From: Sphaerosporella brunnea
Lineage: Eukaryota; Ascomycota; Pezizomycetes; Pezizales; Pyronemataceae
Length of the DNA: 64,000 nt
Direction: 5' to 3'
NCBI GenBank assembly: GCA_008704415.1
Contig: VXIS01000006.1
Span: 186,001 to 250,000, forward strand
Numbering within the stretch: position 1 is the first letter of the stretch; the number at the start of each line of letters is the position of its first letter. The translations under genes were made by a program, and so were the position numbers. This document shows positions 51,658 to 62,780 of the stretch, piece by piece. The notes under the pieces are model-generated. The model did no database searches, was not told where the DNA came from, and saw only the letters and a program-made list of their open reading frames with translations.

Positions 51658-53370
51658 TGCACCGACGTCGATTTGCTTATCCGCGCTGGCTCTGTATCAA
51701 CTCCTGTGTGCACCGTCGCATCCACCACCACGGCGCATATGCAGCGTACGTTTGATTGAAGCGTGAGTATGCGGCGGCGCGGAACACGGGTTTGATCCAA
51801 CGGTGGTCCGTGTCTGCGTGCTGGGATTTACTCACGTACCAGGTTGCGTCTATTAAATGTGGGTCGTATTCCAACCGTAGGCGTTGCGCACAACAAGTGT
51901 GATATACAATGTGCGTCGTGGAGTTCTTACTGCAAACACGTACAGAGTGTCAAGGCACGATATAGATGCAACAGCAAGGGTAGAATCGCAGAGTGATGCC
52001 GAAATCGACACGGATAGTTAAGGCAAGGGCTATCCGGAGCAAGGGATGGTTAAGGCAAGGGTTGACACGCATCACATATCACCCGCCACGCACTTGGAAA
52101 CGCAACAACCACCGTTACCTCACGCGTACCCACTTTTCCAGCGTCCCTTTGTGCTGATTCTAGTTTGTGCCAGCTGCTGGCGTAGCAATCGCAGTATGGC
52201 GTTGTGGGGATACGTGCCGTGTCTGATGAAAGCTGTACCGTCGCAGCCTATTTCTACGGGGCCGAAACCCATTGGCGGCGTTTTCGACGCTCTGCTTGCA
52301 GTGGTAGTCAGGTGTGGCAATTGATTCTGGCAGATTGGACTGCTCGGGTTATTGTGTCCCACGTTGATCACGGTGTGGAATTATCACTCCCGGCGAACAC
52401 CTCCTCATCAAACAATCACTCTGGAGTCATCGCTGGCAAGTTTTGACGCAGTTTTTGGCTTGCCATCACGCTCAGCCGGTGCACTTTCACCTAGATGTGC
52501 AGCATGCTACCCCGATGGTGACAGAAGCCCGGAGCAGGTTTCCAAGCGTGGCTTGCTCCGGCCGCGATCCACCCAATCAGACTGCGCGCCGTGGGTGGCA
52601 GTGTGGGGTGTCATGTTTAGTGCAGACAATAGCAGATGCACGCAAAGCGACTCGACATCACCGTGAGCTCACATCGACACCTGGGCCGCAGATACGTGTG
52701 CTATGCTGGCGGCGGATGGTGATGGCCAGTGTTCAGACCAGGCTCCGACAGCTGCGGGAACGCGCCTCCGGATACGTGTTGTCGAGCAGCCTACAGTGGT
52801 GCCGTATCATCGGTACATGGCAGTCTCCTTGCGCGCGTTTGGAAAGAGGGCGCACGGCAAGAGTGTTGCCCAGAGATGGTGGATTGTCGCAAGCGCCGGG
52901 GTAACCAAGGAGCTGGGTAAACATAAACGCTTGCAGGCGATCACAGTGGATATTGATGCAATCGACAGGTTTCCATTGCGACGGCAGGAGGGCCAGGCAC
53001 AAAATCGACCCGGCGGCGACCAGTGCAGCTCGGCGGCGGATTGAGCACTGGCTCAGACCATCGACAGATTCCCAGAAAAAGCAGTGCTGCAGATTCCCTT
53101 CCTTGTGCTGCCGTCAGCAGCGTCGAACGATGATCCCATTGTCAGCGACGGCGCAAGGGGCAACCTGGCCGTCAGTCCAGCGCGACAGTTCCGCGGTAAC
53201 TCCTCCACGGCTCCCTGTGCACTGGCTGCGTCCCAAATATGCCGTTGTTAAGCTACTGGCATCATACAACTGAGAGAACGGTGGCACATCGGACTTGCGC
53301 GGCAAGCAGATCGTATCGCACGGCCTGGCCACATCACCGGAAGCGCGGATGGTCGACGGCTAAATTCACA
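51658..53370. other. No gene recognised; GGCAAGGGTT motifs
   Basis: GTTAAGGCAAGGGCTATC at about 52016 and GTTAAGGCAAGGGTTGAC at 52050 are copies of a motif seen again at 61353-63131. Plus frames at 52443-52904 and 52953-53273 are open but unrecognised. Confidence 0.35.
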
Positions 53371-53518
53371 TTACATTTCACAATTGGGTGTGAGCGGCCA
53401 TAGCAAAGCAACGGATGTACAAAAAAGGACACATATTGTATTCAAGCAATCAAGACCAAGACAGGGCATAGGTATCGGCGCCGCGTAGCTCTGGTATGAA
53501 ACTAACGCCGCGCCAGCA

Positions 53519-54952
53519 TCACTCGTCAAGTGTGACATCGCGCTTGAGTCGCTTCGACCTTCGCGTACCCTCAAGGATCGCATCGCCGCTGGCATTGCCG
53601 CTGAGCGGAGTGCACGGGTCGGCTTCGCCGTCCGTCTCATGGTCCTCCCGATCCGAGCTGAACTCGGTTTTGAACAGATCATCATCTTCCGCCTCGTGCT
53701 TGTCCTTGCCTGGGCGGCAATAATCCAGAGCTCGCCAAGTAGCCAACTCACGCAGCGACCCCTCCAGGGTGGTGCGATAAGCGGCGATGTCGAATACCCA
53801 TTCTCGGTCGTCGGGGCCGATTGGGGAGGCGATGAGATCAGTTATTCTGATGGCCGGTTTGGTATCGGCATCTGGGGCGGGAAGGATTTGCTGGGAAAGA
53901 AACACGAGGGTCAGTCAAGACGTTCAGGTGCGGAGAGTCCACGACGGGGCGTTCCCTACCATTCGCGACCCATCAACTTCTGGTTCACCATCGTGCAACC
54001 GCCAAAACTCCATGAAGACGTCCAACGGTCCTACCCAGTCCTCGATTGTGACGCTGGATTCGACAGCCTCGTACAGGCTCATATCGCTCACATCGTCGTG
54101 CTGGCGATGTTTGCGTTTTTGACCAGTGCGCAAAGATTGCTCGTCCGCTTGTTTTTCGGCCACGCCTCGGGCTGCAAAGGCCGGATCACTCTCCTCGAGC
54201 CGTTGCCGTGCATGCTCGTTCCCAAACTGCCACACCAACTCGTTGATCTCCTTCTCTCTGGCCTTCTTCTGGTGCAGGCAGGCGGCCTTGTCCTCGGTGA
54301 ACTTGATGAGCACCACCAACTGAACATGCAGGCTTTTCAAAAGCCACTGATGCGCGTCGTTGACAAGATCGACGTAGCTTTCCGAGAAGCCCAATTCGAA
54401 GACCACACGAGTCCGTGAAGGGAACCCCGGCTTCTCCTTGTAGTTGAAACACGCGTCGGGGTCCTTTTCCCAAGCCGGCGGTTTGTGCGTGTCGCAGAGC
54501 CTTCTGTAATTGGCAGTTAGCAGCTTGGAGCGCCGCTGGCCTGTGTTCAGCCTCATAAGCTCGGCGCGGTCAAGCCAGTCCGCGCGCACCATCTGCCCCG
54601 ACATTTCCGACACGAACTCGGAGATCGACTGGTGCACCGGACTGACCATGCTGTAGAGCCGCAGGGTGCAGGTGGCGGGGTTGTAGGAGTATCTGCGTCT
54701 CTGCCGCTCACACAGTTTGAGGGCGCGGGTGATTTCTCTGGAGTAATACTGGCAGTGCGACACCCGGACGGCGAGGTCGCGCTCGGCCACCGACGGCGAA
54801 TGCAGGAACCGCGTGATGCGGCTGAAAACGCGGGGCGGGGAAGGGTAGGACTGCGGCTTCGCTCGCGGCGCTGTCGTGGAGGTGCGCGGGGAGGTGGACA
54901 GACAGCGAGTGGCGTCAGCGTCGCTGAGGTCGTCAGGTGGGGTCAGCGACAT
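53519..54952 (-). CDS. Two-exon protein with a PD-(D/E)XK-like core (putative)
   Basis: Exon 1 is 54952-53960 and exon 2 is 53890-53519, separated by a 69-nt intron (53959-53891; GTAGGG donor, CTGAC-like branch, pyrimidine tract and CCCAG acceptor). The joined frame codes for 454 residues. I chose the ATG at 54952 (MSLTPPDDLSDADATRC) although the frame is open upstream to 55123. Residues 1-40 are disordered and proline/serine-rich; 40-180 are basic and helical; residues about 181-225 read RVVFELGFSESYVDLVNDAH and then VQLVVLIKFTED, a strand-helix-strand pattern with E in the first strand and an I-K in the second, as in PD-(D/E)XK nuclease-like domains of fungal hypothetical proteins. A charged helix follows, then an acidic C terminus with RRSKRLKRD, a probable nuclear signal. 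Nuclease activity is uncertain. Confidence 0.65.
53891..53959 (-). other. Intron of the 53519-54952 gene
   Basis: 69 nt, GTAGGG to TTTCCCAG, with TTGACTGAC upstream of a pyrimidine tract. Skipping it leaves an early stop, so splicing is needed for the full protein. Confidence 0.75.
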
Positions 54953-56055
54953 CTTGGGAGTTGGAGAGCAGCAGGAGAGTGGTGTTGGATGGCGGTCGAT
55001 GCCGGGAGGTGGGGCTGGTAGCGGGGTATGGCGGAATGATTGCAGAGACGGGATGGCACAAATGTTGTTTGGAGAGAGGGTTAGGGCAATCTTCCGTGCG
55101 GCGCATGGCTGGGCGGTGTTCAAAGAAAACAGGCGTGGACGAATCGTATTTCATGTTTGCACGAAGACCATACTTGACCTGATGATACAGACCTGCGTGA
55201 GAGGCAATGCAATGCAATACATATCGCGTGCAAGGCTACAATGGCAAATTTCTCTTGCACATCGCCGCCGTGGTGCAATGGGGTGCACACTGTGAAATCT
55301 CACCATCGAAGCATTTACGGTACAAACCGATGGGGAATGCGTCCTCCATATACCGCGCATTCATCGCGCATGCCAGAGAAACAGCCTTCTTCGAGGACCC
55401 TGTGCCCGATTGAGGCCGAATCCCACATTGGTCTGCATAGCATGCTTTGTGTGCGTCAAGTGTCATCACCCGTCCATCGTGATGAGGCAGACTGAAGCGC
55501 AGCGGTGCGCTGCAAAAACCTATTGCTGACTGTCACCCTTGCCGTTATGCGTCACACCGTGGCGCAAGCCCGTCTTCATCTTGGTCACCGATGGTGGAAT
55601 CGCATTCTACTCGGACGCTGAGATAGCAATATCCAGTGCTCGCATATCAGAGGCCCCGCCAGATTGTGTATGTTGTTGCATATGGCTGCTCCGACAATGT
55701 CCGGGAGGCCACACAATGAGGTAGCTGACGGCGTGAATATTACAACGAGACTACTGCGGCAAGGGGTCATAACTGGTGACATATATGTTGCTATGACCAC
55801 GCCTTGACCCTCACTCTGCCGTTACTTCGCATCATCGAAGTCTAGGTGCTTGGTGCCCCGCAATTCCGTTCCCCAAATAGAGAGTGAAGCGCCGTTCGGG
55901 CGAGGATCAGGAACAGGCAACCTTCCACTGTGTAGGTTGGGCCTCTCTGGCCGCACCGGCTATTCAACTCTCATTCGATCATGTTCAATATCAACCGCAC
56001 CGTTTATCTGATCATGCACCAGTTACCCCTCTCAACATGCGCAGCAGCATCACCC
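54953..56055. other. Spacer, no gene recognised
   Basis: Immediately upstream of the two-exon gene lies its probable promoter. A GGTTAGGG word occurs at 55078. The rest has only short, unrecognised frames. Confidence 0.35.
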
Positions 56056-56059
56056 ACAG

Positions 56060-56400
56060 ACGTCCCCGTGAGACTGAAGCTGGATGGAAACGACTAGCTT
56101 GTTCGCACTGCACCAGACGCCACTCTTACTCTGCCGTTCTCCGAGGGGGACCGCACTTCGCTTCCAGCGACGGACGACACCCCGATTTTTGTCGGCGGAG
56201 ATGCCAATGGCACCACTACAATCAGCAGACCCGCGTGGTCGATCGGTAACCTGAAGATCGAGAAACCCATGGAGGATGTGTTGGATTCTCTGTATCCGGA
56301 GTGGTTGTGCGCTCCGAAACGACGTAGCAACTATGGGCGGTCTAAGGTAGCCGGCCCCTCAATGGGCTGCCGTGTCGGTGCCAGGCAAACGGACGGTTAG
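56060..56400 (+). pseudogene. Coding-like relic with one in-frame stop
   Basis: The plus frame starting at about 56061 reads DVPVRLKLDGND, a stop, then LVRTAPDATLTLPFSEGDRT, DDTPIFVGGDANGTTTISRP and MEDVLDSLYPEWLCAPKRR before a stop at 56398. The composition is protein-like over 110 codons and only one stop interrupts it. It lies upstream of the gypsy RT relic and in the same orientation, so it may be part of the same element, but no domain is recognised. Confidence 0.35.
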
Positions 56401-57254
56401 GGTGTCCATAGTATCAATCGACGTTTCGTTACGCGTCCATGCTCCAAAAATCGATAGTGGACCCAAACCCCTTCGCGTCACCACCACCTCTCACCCCCTC
56501 TGCGGCCTTCAGTATCCAATCGACGCCTTCTTACTGGAAGATCACCGTGTACACGTGGTTAACGTCCTCATCGAGCTCGACTGGCACCAAGCCACGGCCA
56601 CGCGATTTGCTACATGAAAATACGGATGATCTTTGGCCACCCCTCAATCAACGTCCTCTCTGTGGACCCAACGGTCCTAACATGTGCAGTGGGCCATTTC
56701 TGCCGGTTCGCCAAGGTGTTCGCTGAGCCATTCCTCCCTGCTGGCGTGGTTCGATATGGAGCTCACACTCGCCGAGGATGGTCGCCCCTTGCGGTTACTT
56801 GAGATAATCGTGAAAAAAGAGGAACGGAAGACCAAGCTTGGCGGGTTCCGAAATAAGGATGTCACCGGGGATTCATGCGTTCATGGGCCAACGCGGCCGT
56901 CTCCACCTGTTCCGCCTTCGTCATGGAAAACAAGGAGTCCGACTCCCGGGTGCGCGCAACCTCCGTGTTCTATTGGACCTCGTCATGCCCAATTCTGGAA
57001 CCGAACTCCTGCCGGCGGTCCTTGCCTGCATGCTGGCTATTGTCCGCGCTGTCAGCTTCACCGGGATGGACCTTCCACATGGGTTCTGCACTCTGCGCAT
57101 GCACCCGCTTCAGTCCCGCTCACTGACATCACTATCTCCGGACCTGACTCTGCGAATTGTTGGTCCTGCCAATGCGACTGGCTGGTGCCGCCGCAGGAAA
57201 GTAGGCAACGACGCGTGAAACCCTGGCCGTCCTCGGCCAGGCTGCAGGAGCGAC

Positions 57255-57710
57255 CGTCTGCATTGACGACATTCTGGCCCGTGGGAGAGCACAATCCAAT
57301 GCTGCTCTTGGTTGTTGAGCACCTGGAAGCACGTGGCTACTTCCATGTCCCAGCGGCAAAATGGGTCAACTTCCTGGGCTACCCCATTGGGAATGTGATT
57401 GCCAACCCATGTCAGCAACAACTTCGCCGCCCCCCCCCCCCCCATCACCCCGCCGGCGGTTCCACAGCATGATGAACTTCTACCATTTGCATGTGCCCCG
57501 CTCCCTTGTGGGGTCTCGTCGGACCGATCGCTGCCGCGCTGGGAACCAAGGACGTCCAGTGGACGATGGCGAAGCACACCTCCTTTGTCGCCGGCTAGCA
57601 CGCCATCGCCGACGCCGTGGATCCCTGAATGCGGGCCATCTACCGGACCACGGACGCTGGCAAGCTCGGTCGGGGAGGCTTGCGTAACGCACGAAGGAAG
57701 CCCCACTCGC
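57255..57710 (+). pseudogene. Ty3/gypsy-type reverse transcriptase relic
   Basis: Three frames in succession give the expected order of a Ty3/gypsy polymerase: VCIDDILARGRAQ (the catalytic Y/F-x-DD box, here CIDD) at about 57256-57290; EHNPMLLLVVEHLEARGYFH and WVNFLGYPIG at 57286-57400; then MNFYHLHVPRS near 57472 and a segment TKDVQWTMAKHTSF at about 57550-57590, as in the thumb and start of RNase H. A C14-15 run at about 57428-57441 and several frameshifts and stops inactivate it. Upstream DNA to 56640 probably belongs to the element but is unreadable. Confidence 0.6.
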
Positions 57711-58855
57711 CTGGCCCGTTGGTTCGTTTGACCCGCCGCTTGGCAAAAACACGGATATTTCCCAACGAGCGGCTGGCAACGATGGGATGAGACATCGTTG
57801 CGAATTCCATCGCCGGTTTGAAGCGTGTCCCTGGCCCTAGGAATGTTGTCGCCCACGCACGCACTCTCTCGGTAGGTTGAGGCCAACAACAACGACCTCA
57901 GAGAAGGAAAGGCATCTTCTTTACAGCGCGGTACCAAGACGACCGTGATCTCGAACCCCGTGCAAACACTGGTGACATGCACCTCGCGGAATCTGAAAGC
58001 ACGGGTGGAGAGCGATAGTCAACAAGGGGTGATGCCGCTCAGGAAACCAATGTCCAGCGGTAGCTGGGAAGCAACGCCCGGCGTTTGGGAGGGACCTTGC
58101 AACTTGGAGGCGTGTGAAGTAAGGCCATTCGAAGAACTGGCAGGGTTTCCTCCATCATCGTGTACGCGGTCAGTACGGAGGAAGGGGGGGGGGCGCATCC
58201 TCGACGGCGGACAGTCTTCGGTTGCCTGTTCTCAAACATTGCGGCCATTCGCAGCGTTGTGAGATCCTGCTTCGTATAACTGTTGGCAAATCGTGAATGT
58301 TGTCGAAAACGGAGGCCTCTGGTTGCACATCTGCCAGATGCCACGGCACCCGGATCTTCCTAGTCGCATGTTGCCCGGCTGAGTTACACGAAGACGGCTA
58401 CTTTGGCTGTGGTGTTAGGTTGAGATTTCCCACCAGTGCTCCATTAATAGTTGATCGTACACCCTGCAATAGCATGGTATTGAGTGCCGTAGCAGCAGTG
58501 CTTTTCTGTCATGGGCCTTGCACAGTCAGGGAATCCGGTTGCATCTTTTTTTTCCACCACCTGAGTTCGCGTGTTGCGCCACAAGAAAGTACAAGGTTGG
58601 ATTCTTTCATCCATTGTGAGTCATTAGGTGTTCAAATCTGTCTACGCTCGCCAGCATTGTGCTTCACGGCGCTGCACTCAAATCACCGTATCCAACGGAC
58701 ATCGCTAGCGCGGAGTGGTTTGTGGAGCTCATTCGGCTGACGTTTGCAGGAGCTTGCATATCTCGCAAACAGTATTCGAAGACCCAGACACAGCGTGCAT
58801 CTAAGACTGTGTCTCCTCGCATGGTTCAACGATACTAGCTACAACTAGCGGTATA
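57711..58855. other. No gene recognised
   Basis: May include the rest of the gypsy relic. A G10 run lies at about 58185-58194. Frames are short and unrecognised. Confidence 0.3.
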
Positions 58856-58868
58856 CGGATTCAGAACG

Positions 58869-59130
58869 AGCGAAAGAAGCCATCCGCAAAATGAACTGGC
58901 CACGTCATTCACCTGATTTGAATCCTATTGAAAGAATTTGGTCACTCATGAAGTCTTGAATTCAAACATGGCGCGGCTCCGAAATGAATACCATCTAGGC
59001 TCGTATGAAGGAGATACTACAGGCAGAGTCCAATGATCGGTTGAGGAGGATACCATGGAGATTTCCCGGCTCCCAAATTGTAAGGCAGCGCTGCATTGCC
59101 ATTCACGAAGGTCAAAATTTCCATGGTTAG
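58869..59130 (+). pseudogene. Tc1/mariner transposase C-terminal relic
   Basis: The plus frame reads AKEAIRKMNWPRHSPDLNPI and ERIWSLMKS, the hallmark WPxxSPDLNPIE segment around the second half of the DDE catalytic core in Tc1/mariner transposases. A stop follows at about 58957, and after it the frame resumes with ARMKEILQAESNDRLRRIPW, as expected for the C-terminal helices. Upstream DNA to about 58770 carries only decayed traces. The copy is inactive. Confidence 0.75.
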
Positions 59131-59280
59131 TGATTTCCAAAGGTTTACCATCTCTTCTTTCAGTATTCTATTTTCCTGTCGACCATGATCCGATTCATGA
59201 GAATTTTGGCCATCCTTTTATTAACCTTTTTCACCCTGCTCCGTCGCTCGGCCCTTTTTTTTCTCTTGATTTTTGGTAGA

Positions 59281-59415
59281 GTCTGAGACATATCTTTCGG
59301 ACGCTAAATCCTTTCGACCAGCCTGCATTGGCGCATGCAGTCCCAGGTGGGGGCAACCGCGACCACGATTTCTCCACCACGAGAAGTCCAATGGCTACCA
59401 ACCTTGAAAATCGAC
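59281..59415 (-). repeat. Inverted-pair repeat, left arm
   Basis: On the minus strand this matches 60925-61060: CAAGGTTGGTAGCCATTGGA versus CAAGCTTGGTAGCAATTGCA, TTCTCGTGGTGGAGAAATCG versus TTCTCGTTGTGGAGATATCG, and CCAATGCAGGCTG-TCGAAAGGAT in both. Confidence 0.65.
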
Positions 59416-59619
59416 ATCCTGAGATGGTACGGAACAAAAGAGAATGATCAAAAATTCTTCTCCCCAAGCGACGCCCCAAACTCGCTGTAAATTCTCATAC
59501 ACAACCCCAGCCGTCCTACGAATTTTCCAAGCGCGCGAGGCGTCCACAAAACTGTCTTTCAGTCTGCTTTGCTTGTCCTGCATAGAAGAATCAGCGAGTG
59601 CTCTGCCAAAACAGTCCGG

Positions 59620-59880
59620 GGTGGGCAACGTTGCCAGCAGCCTTGGACTTTGCAGCGGGCTTGGGCTTTGCAGCGGCCTTTAAAATTGACCTTTTCGCCT
59701 TCTTTGCGTCTTTCGCCGCCTTTTCCCCCTCCTTTTCCGGCTTTCCTTTGCCTCCGCCCTCTCCTTGGCTTTCTTGTCCTTCTCAAGCTCCTTTTCCACC
59801 ATTTTCTCGGCTCTCCTTCGCTTTCTCAGCCTTCCCAGGTTCATTTTCATCAGCAGCCCTATCCCGCTGCATGCCCTCTT
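59620..59880. repeat. Pyrimidine-rich low-complexity tract
   Basis: CCTTTTCGCCTTCTTTGCGTC and similar words; on the minus strand it translates to a lysine/arginine/glutamate run (about 59559-59786 and 59680-60009). Such a KKAKE-type tail could belong to a lost gene, but no start or domain supports one. Confidence 0.45.
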
Positions 59881-60239
59881 GGTCCTTCTTAGACCGCGAA
59901 CCTGTAACGGACAGGGTCGGGAGCAGACTGGAGGGGCCCAATGTACTCGCCTACAGAGGGGTAACGGACAGAGACAGAAACTAGAGCCGAGACAAGATCC
60001 GGGAGACAAGACGGGAGGTGCTATGCACGGGGTCCAGTTTTCAGAGTGGAACAGAGGTATTCAGATTGAAATACGAAGGTTCAGCGAAGAGGAGAGGAAA
60101 GCAAACCACAAAGCGGAAGCGGAGGCTCCTTTATACAGCCCAGGTGATCGCGGCGCCCCGCCCCACCTGGTAACCGGCACACAACCTCGGCAGAGCCTCA
60201 ACCCGGAGCCGCAACACAGAGCCACACAACCTTATTGCA

Positions 60240-60536
60240 ACTTCGCGCCGTGGCAGAACACCAATTCGCCTGTTGAGTTGCTATGGCGCATTGAACATCG
60301 AGTTTCGTAGAAAACCTGGCCAAAATCCCTGGGCGCCCCCGCAGCCATGTCATGACGATTTTGACCAGCGCAGGGTCGCCTCCGTCTTCCGCAACTGTTA
60401 TCGCCGATTCTGCCGCCACTTTCTCAAAGAGATCTAGACGGAGAGGGAAATTAGCAGCCTCCATTTGGGCTACCCACTTTATGAGCGCCCCTTTCTTGGT
60501 ATGGGAGTAAGGACTGATGTTTTTCCATCGATTCAC
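60240..60536 (-). pseudogene. Pogo/Fot-type transposase DNA-binding relic
   Basis: The minus frame reads KGALIKWVAQMEAANFPLRL (helix with a FP-R motif of the CENP-B-type second domain), then VKIVMTWLRGRPGILARFST and KLDVQCAIATQQAN, matching the WV-RF--R-P-L---FS---D--RA pattern of Fot1-like elements. It ends without the DDE core. It lies inside the inverted repeat pair 59281-59415/60925-61060. Confidence 0.65.
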
Positions 60537-60924
60537 GCATACTTTGACCTCTCCGGAGTCGGTCCCTTAAGGTTGACCGTGGGATGCAGTATCAAGGTCC
60601 CAGATATCAGTGCCTTCGGCCGCTGTTTCGTCCATTGCTCGGCGGATCCGTGACTCTCTGTCGGTGGGAATTACACTCCATTTCTTCATGCAACCCATGG
60701 TTTATGGTAGTTGAGGGCTTATCGTGGAGGCGTATAAACCCGGGGCGTAGGGCAGGTACCACAAAGCACGTTCGCATTCTCATCATCCTATTCATAGAAA
60801 AGCCAACACTGCGCCTCCTAGTCAACCTGAACCTACTGAGGATGAGGGAAGCGAGCAGGAAAGGGTTTCGTGGGTGATGGTATACCTGCCGGTCTTAGAA
60901 GCTTGGTAGGACATCCGGGGGTGA

Positions 60925-61060
60925 CTATCTTCAAGCTTGGTAGCAATTGCATTTCTCGTTGTGGAGATATCGTCGTCGAGGTTGGCCCCACCTGCGGCTG
61001 CCAATGCAGGCTGTTCGAAAGGATGTCGCGTCCGAAAGGTGTCGAAGACTCTAGGGCGTA
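60925..61060 (+). repeat. Inverted-pair repeat, right arm
   Basis: Partner of 59281-59415, in opposite orientation. Both arms contain GCGTCCGAAAG near one end. Confidence 0.65.
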
Positions 61061-62520
61061 AGCCGGGTAACAAGATGTCCGGATCAACCTTTTGTTTCCG
61101 TCTGGCACGGCCACCCAGTGGCGGCGCAATCTGCTCTGTTTCAGTGCCGTGCGGACTTCCGCTCTGCATCGCTTCCCAAACGGATGATGGATGCGGGATA
61201 CAGCAACGTCGGCAACCGCAGCGTATTATAGTTCACGACGCCGATTCTTTGGTGGACACCAGCCGACGTCAGGCGACTGCGGCGCGTGCGCCAGCTGCCA
61301 GGACGACGTGCTTGTGTTGGTTCCGTAACGCAGTCGTCACAGCGAGATGATCAGGGCAAGGGTTGCGAGTGCGCCAGACATCACTGACCACGCTGTTGTG
61401 CTGCGCAGCCCGCGCCGCGTTTGTTTGGTACATTGCAGCTGGGGTTACGATCGCGCAGAATCCTCATTCTAATCCCCCCGGTATGTTCTTCATTTGCAAT
61501 TCTGCAATGGGAGTATCAGGTATGGTCGAGACGTCGCGCTATTGGCGTGGTCCCGGGGAGGTAGTCGGGGGAGTGATCGCGGAAGGATGGAAGAATGATG
61601 TCCTGCCTTGAAGCGTGCGCGTCGGGGAGGCGCGTTTGCTGTTGCGTGTAGTGATGTCCCAGGGCGGCGGGTTGGGGAGTATTGACGTTGCGAGGGTGTA
61701 CTTTGCCGTCATATTGCGACGGTTGGAGGGCCTGCGGCGAGCGCACGCAGTGAACCACCTTAGAGAATACAATACGTTACTGGTGATGCCTCACGTGCAG
61801 CAGCCACCGGCGGTGATCCTGAACTCGGCGCACTCGGCTGGCCGCTTACGCGCGCAGAGCTCGGCCTGCTGCCAAGGAGCCATCCACAACCGGGCTGTGC
61901 CGCGGTACCTGCGAGGCGATCCGCCTAGTGCGCATCCAGCCTGCCCGCAGGTGACGTGTGGTGACCGGGACGGCGGGGGTTAGGTTAGGTGCGACAGGCA
62001 CCGGCGCCGCACACGGATGGCTGAGGCAAGGGTTACTTCCCAGGTGCAGCGTTAAGGCAAGGGTTGCAATGGCGGAAGTCACGGACACGTTACTCGTGAA
62101 GGTTCTACAACACGCAACGAGCGACTGCGTTTGTTGACTCCATGATGATCGACCCCTGCTTGAACAGGCGGCGAGATGTCGCCTCCGCTGACTCCGTAGT
62201 TTGCGTTTGAAGTGGCAAGCATTCCTGGTGCCGATGTCGCAGCTTGGGTACTAAAATACTGTCGCTGTGCACTCGGGGAGCGCGGTGAGATGTCGCTTTA
62301 TCTCCAGCCATGTCGATGTTCATCACGGCACGAGTAACACGGAATGCAAAACTATGTCACGTCACAGGTTAACACTCCCGGGGGGAGCGCGCAATCCTCA
62401 CGATGAGGGACCCCTGAATCCTCCCATACTACGTGGGAAGAAACAAAACAAAACAAAGACCAAAAACGGTATCTATCAAAACACCTCTTTTTCTTTCAAC
62501 TATTCAGTCCCCCGCAACGA
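61061..62520. other. No gene recognised; GGCAAGGGTT motifs
   Basis: GGGCAAGGGTTGCGAGTGCG at 61354, GAGGCAAGGGTTACTT at 62023 and GTTAAGGCAAGGGTTGCAAT at 62051. A plus frame at 61650-61983 begins MSQGGGLGSIDVARVYFAVI and looks partly protein-like (helix LRRLEGLRRAHAVNHLREYN), but it lacks other support. Confidence 0.35.
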
Positions 62521-62780
62521 TCAACGCCCACCGTGCTCATGCATGTTGCGGCTGTGTTCCCCGCGTCGGTCGTGGTGCTCAGCGACCCGCAATCTTTCGC
62601 GGATGCGCCGCTGCAGGTCGGCGCGGTCCTGCGCGGTGATCACGTGCGCGCCGTGGAGGTAGTCGAGGTCCTGCGGGGGAGTCAGCCGACGAAGTGACGG
62701 AAGAAGGATACACTCACGAGCAGGGCGCGGCGCAAGGCGGCGTTGAGCTGCGCGTGACGATCGTGCACACGTTCGGGCAT
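62521..62780 (-). CDS. Two-exon microgene, 70-residue helical protein
   Basis: Exon 1 is 62780-62718 and exon 2 is 62670-62521, separated by a 47-nt intron (62717-62671; GTGAGT donor, CTGAC branch site, CCCGCAG acceptor). The joined frame starts MPERVHDRHAQLNAALRRAL, continues LDLDYLHGAHVITAQDRADL and QRRIRERLRV, and stops at 62521 after a His/Arg-rich tail. The pattern of a helix with a DLDYL motif followed by an I-T-x-x-D start of a second helix is reminiscent of the short helical N-terminal module of fungal SH3-type actin regulators, but this is weak. No signal peptide or membrane segment. A perfect donor, branch and acceptor in a short interval make chance unlikely. Confidence 0.6.
62671..62717 (-). 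other. Intron of the 62521-62780 microgene
   Basis: 47 nt with GTGAGT, GGCTGAC and CCCCCGCAG; phase 0. Confidence 0.65.

Noticed and set aside
57110..57982. A 290-codon minus-strand open frame
   Set aside because: Opposite to the gypsy reverse transcriptase relic; the plus-strand motifs are in the right order, whereas this frame has no recognisable content and crosses a poly-C run as glycines.
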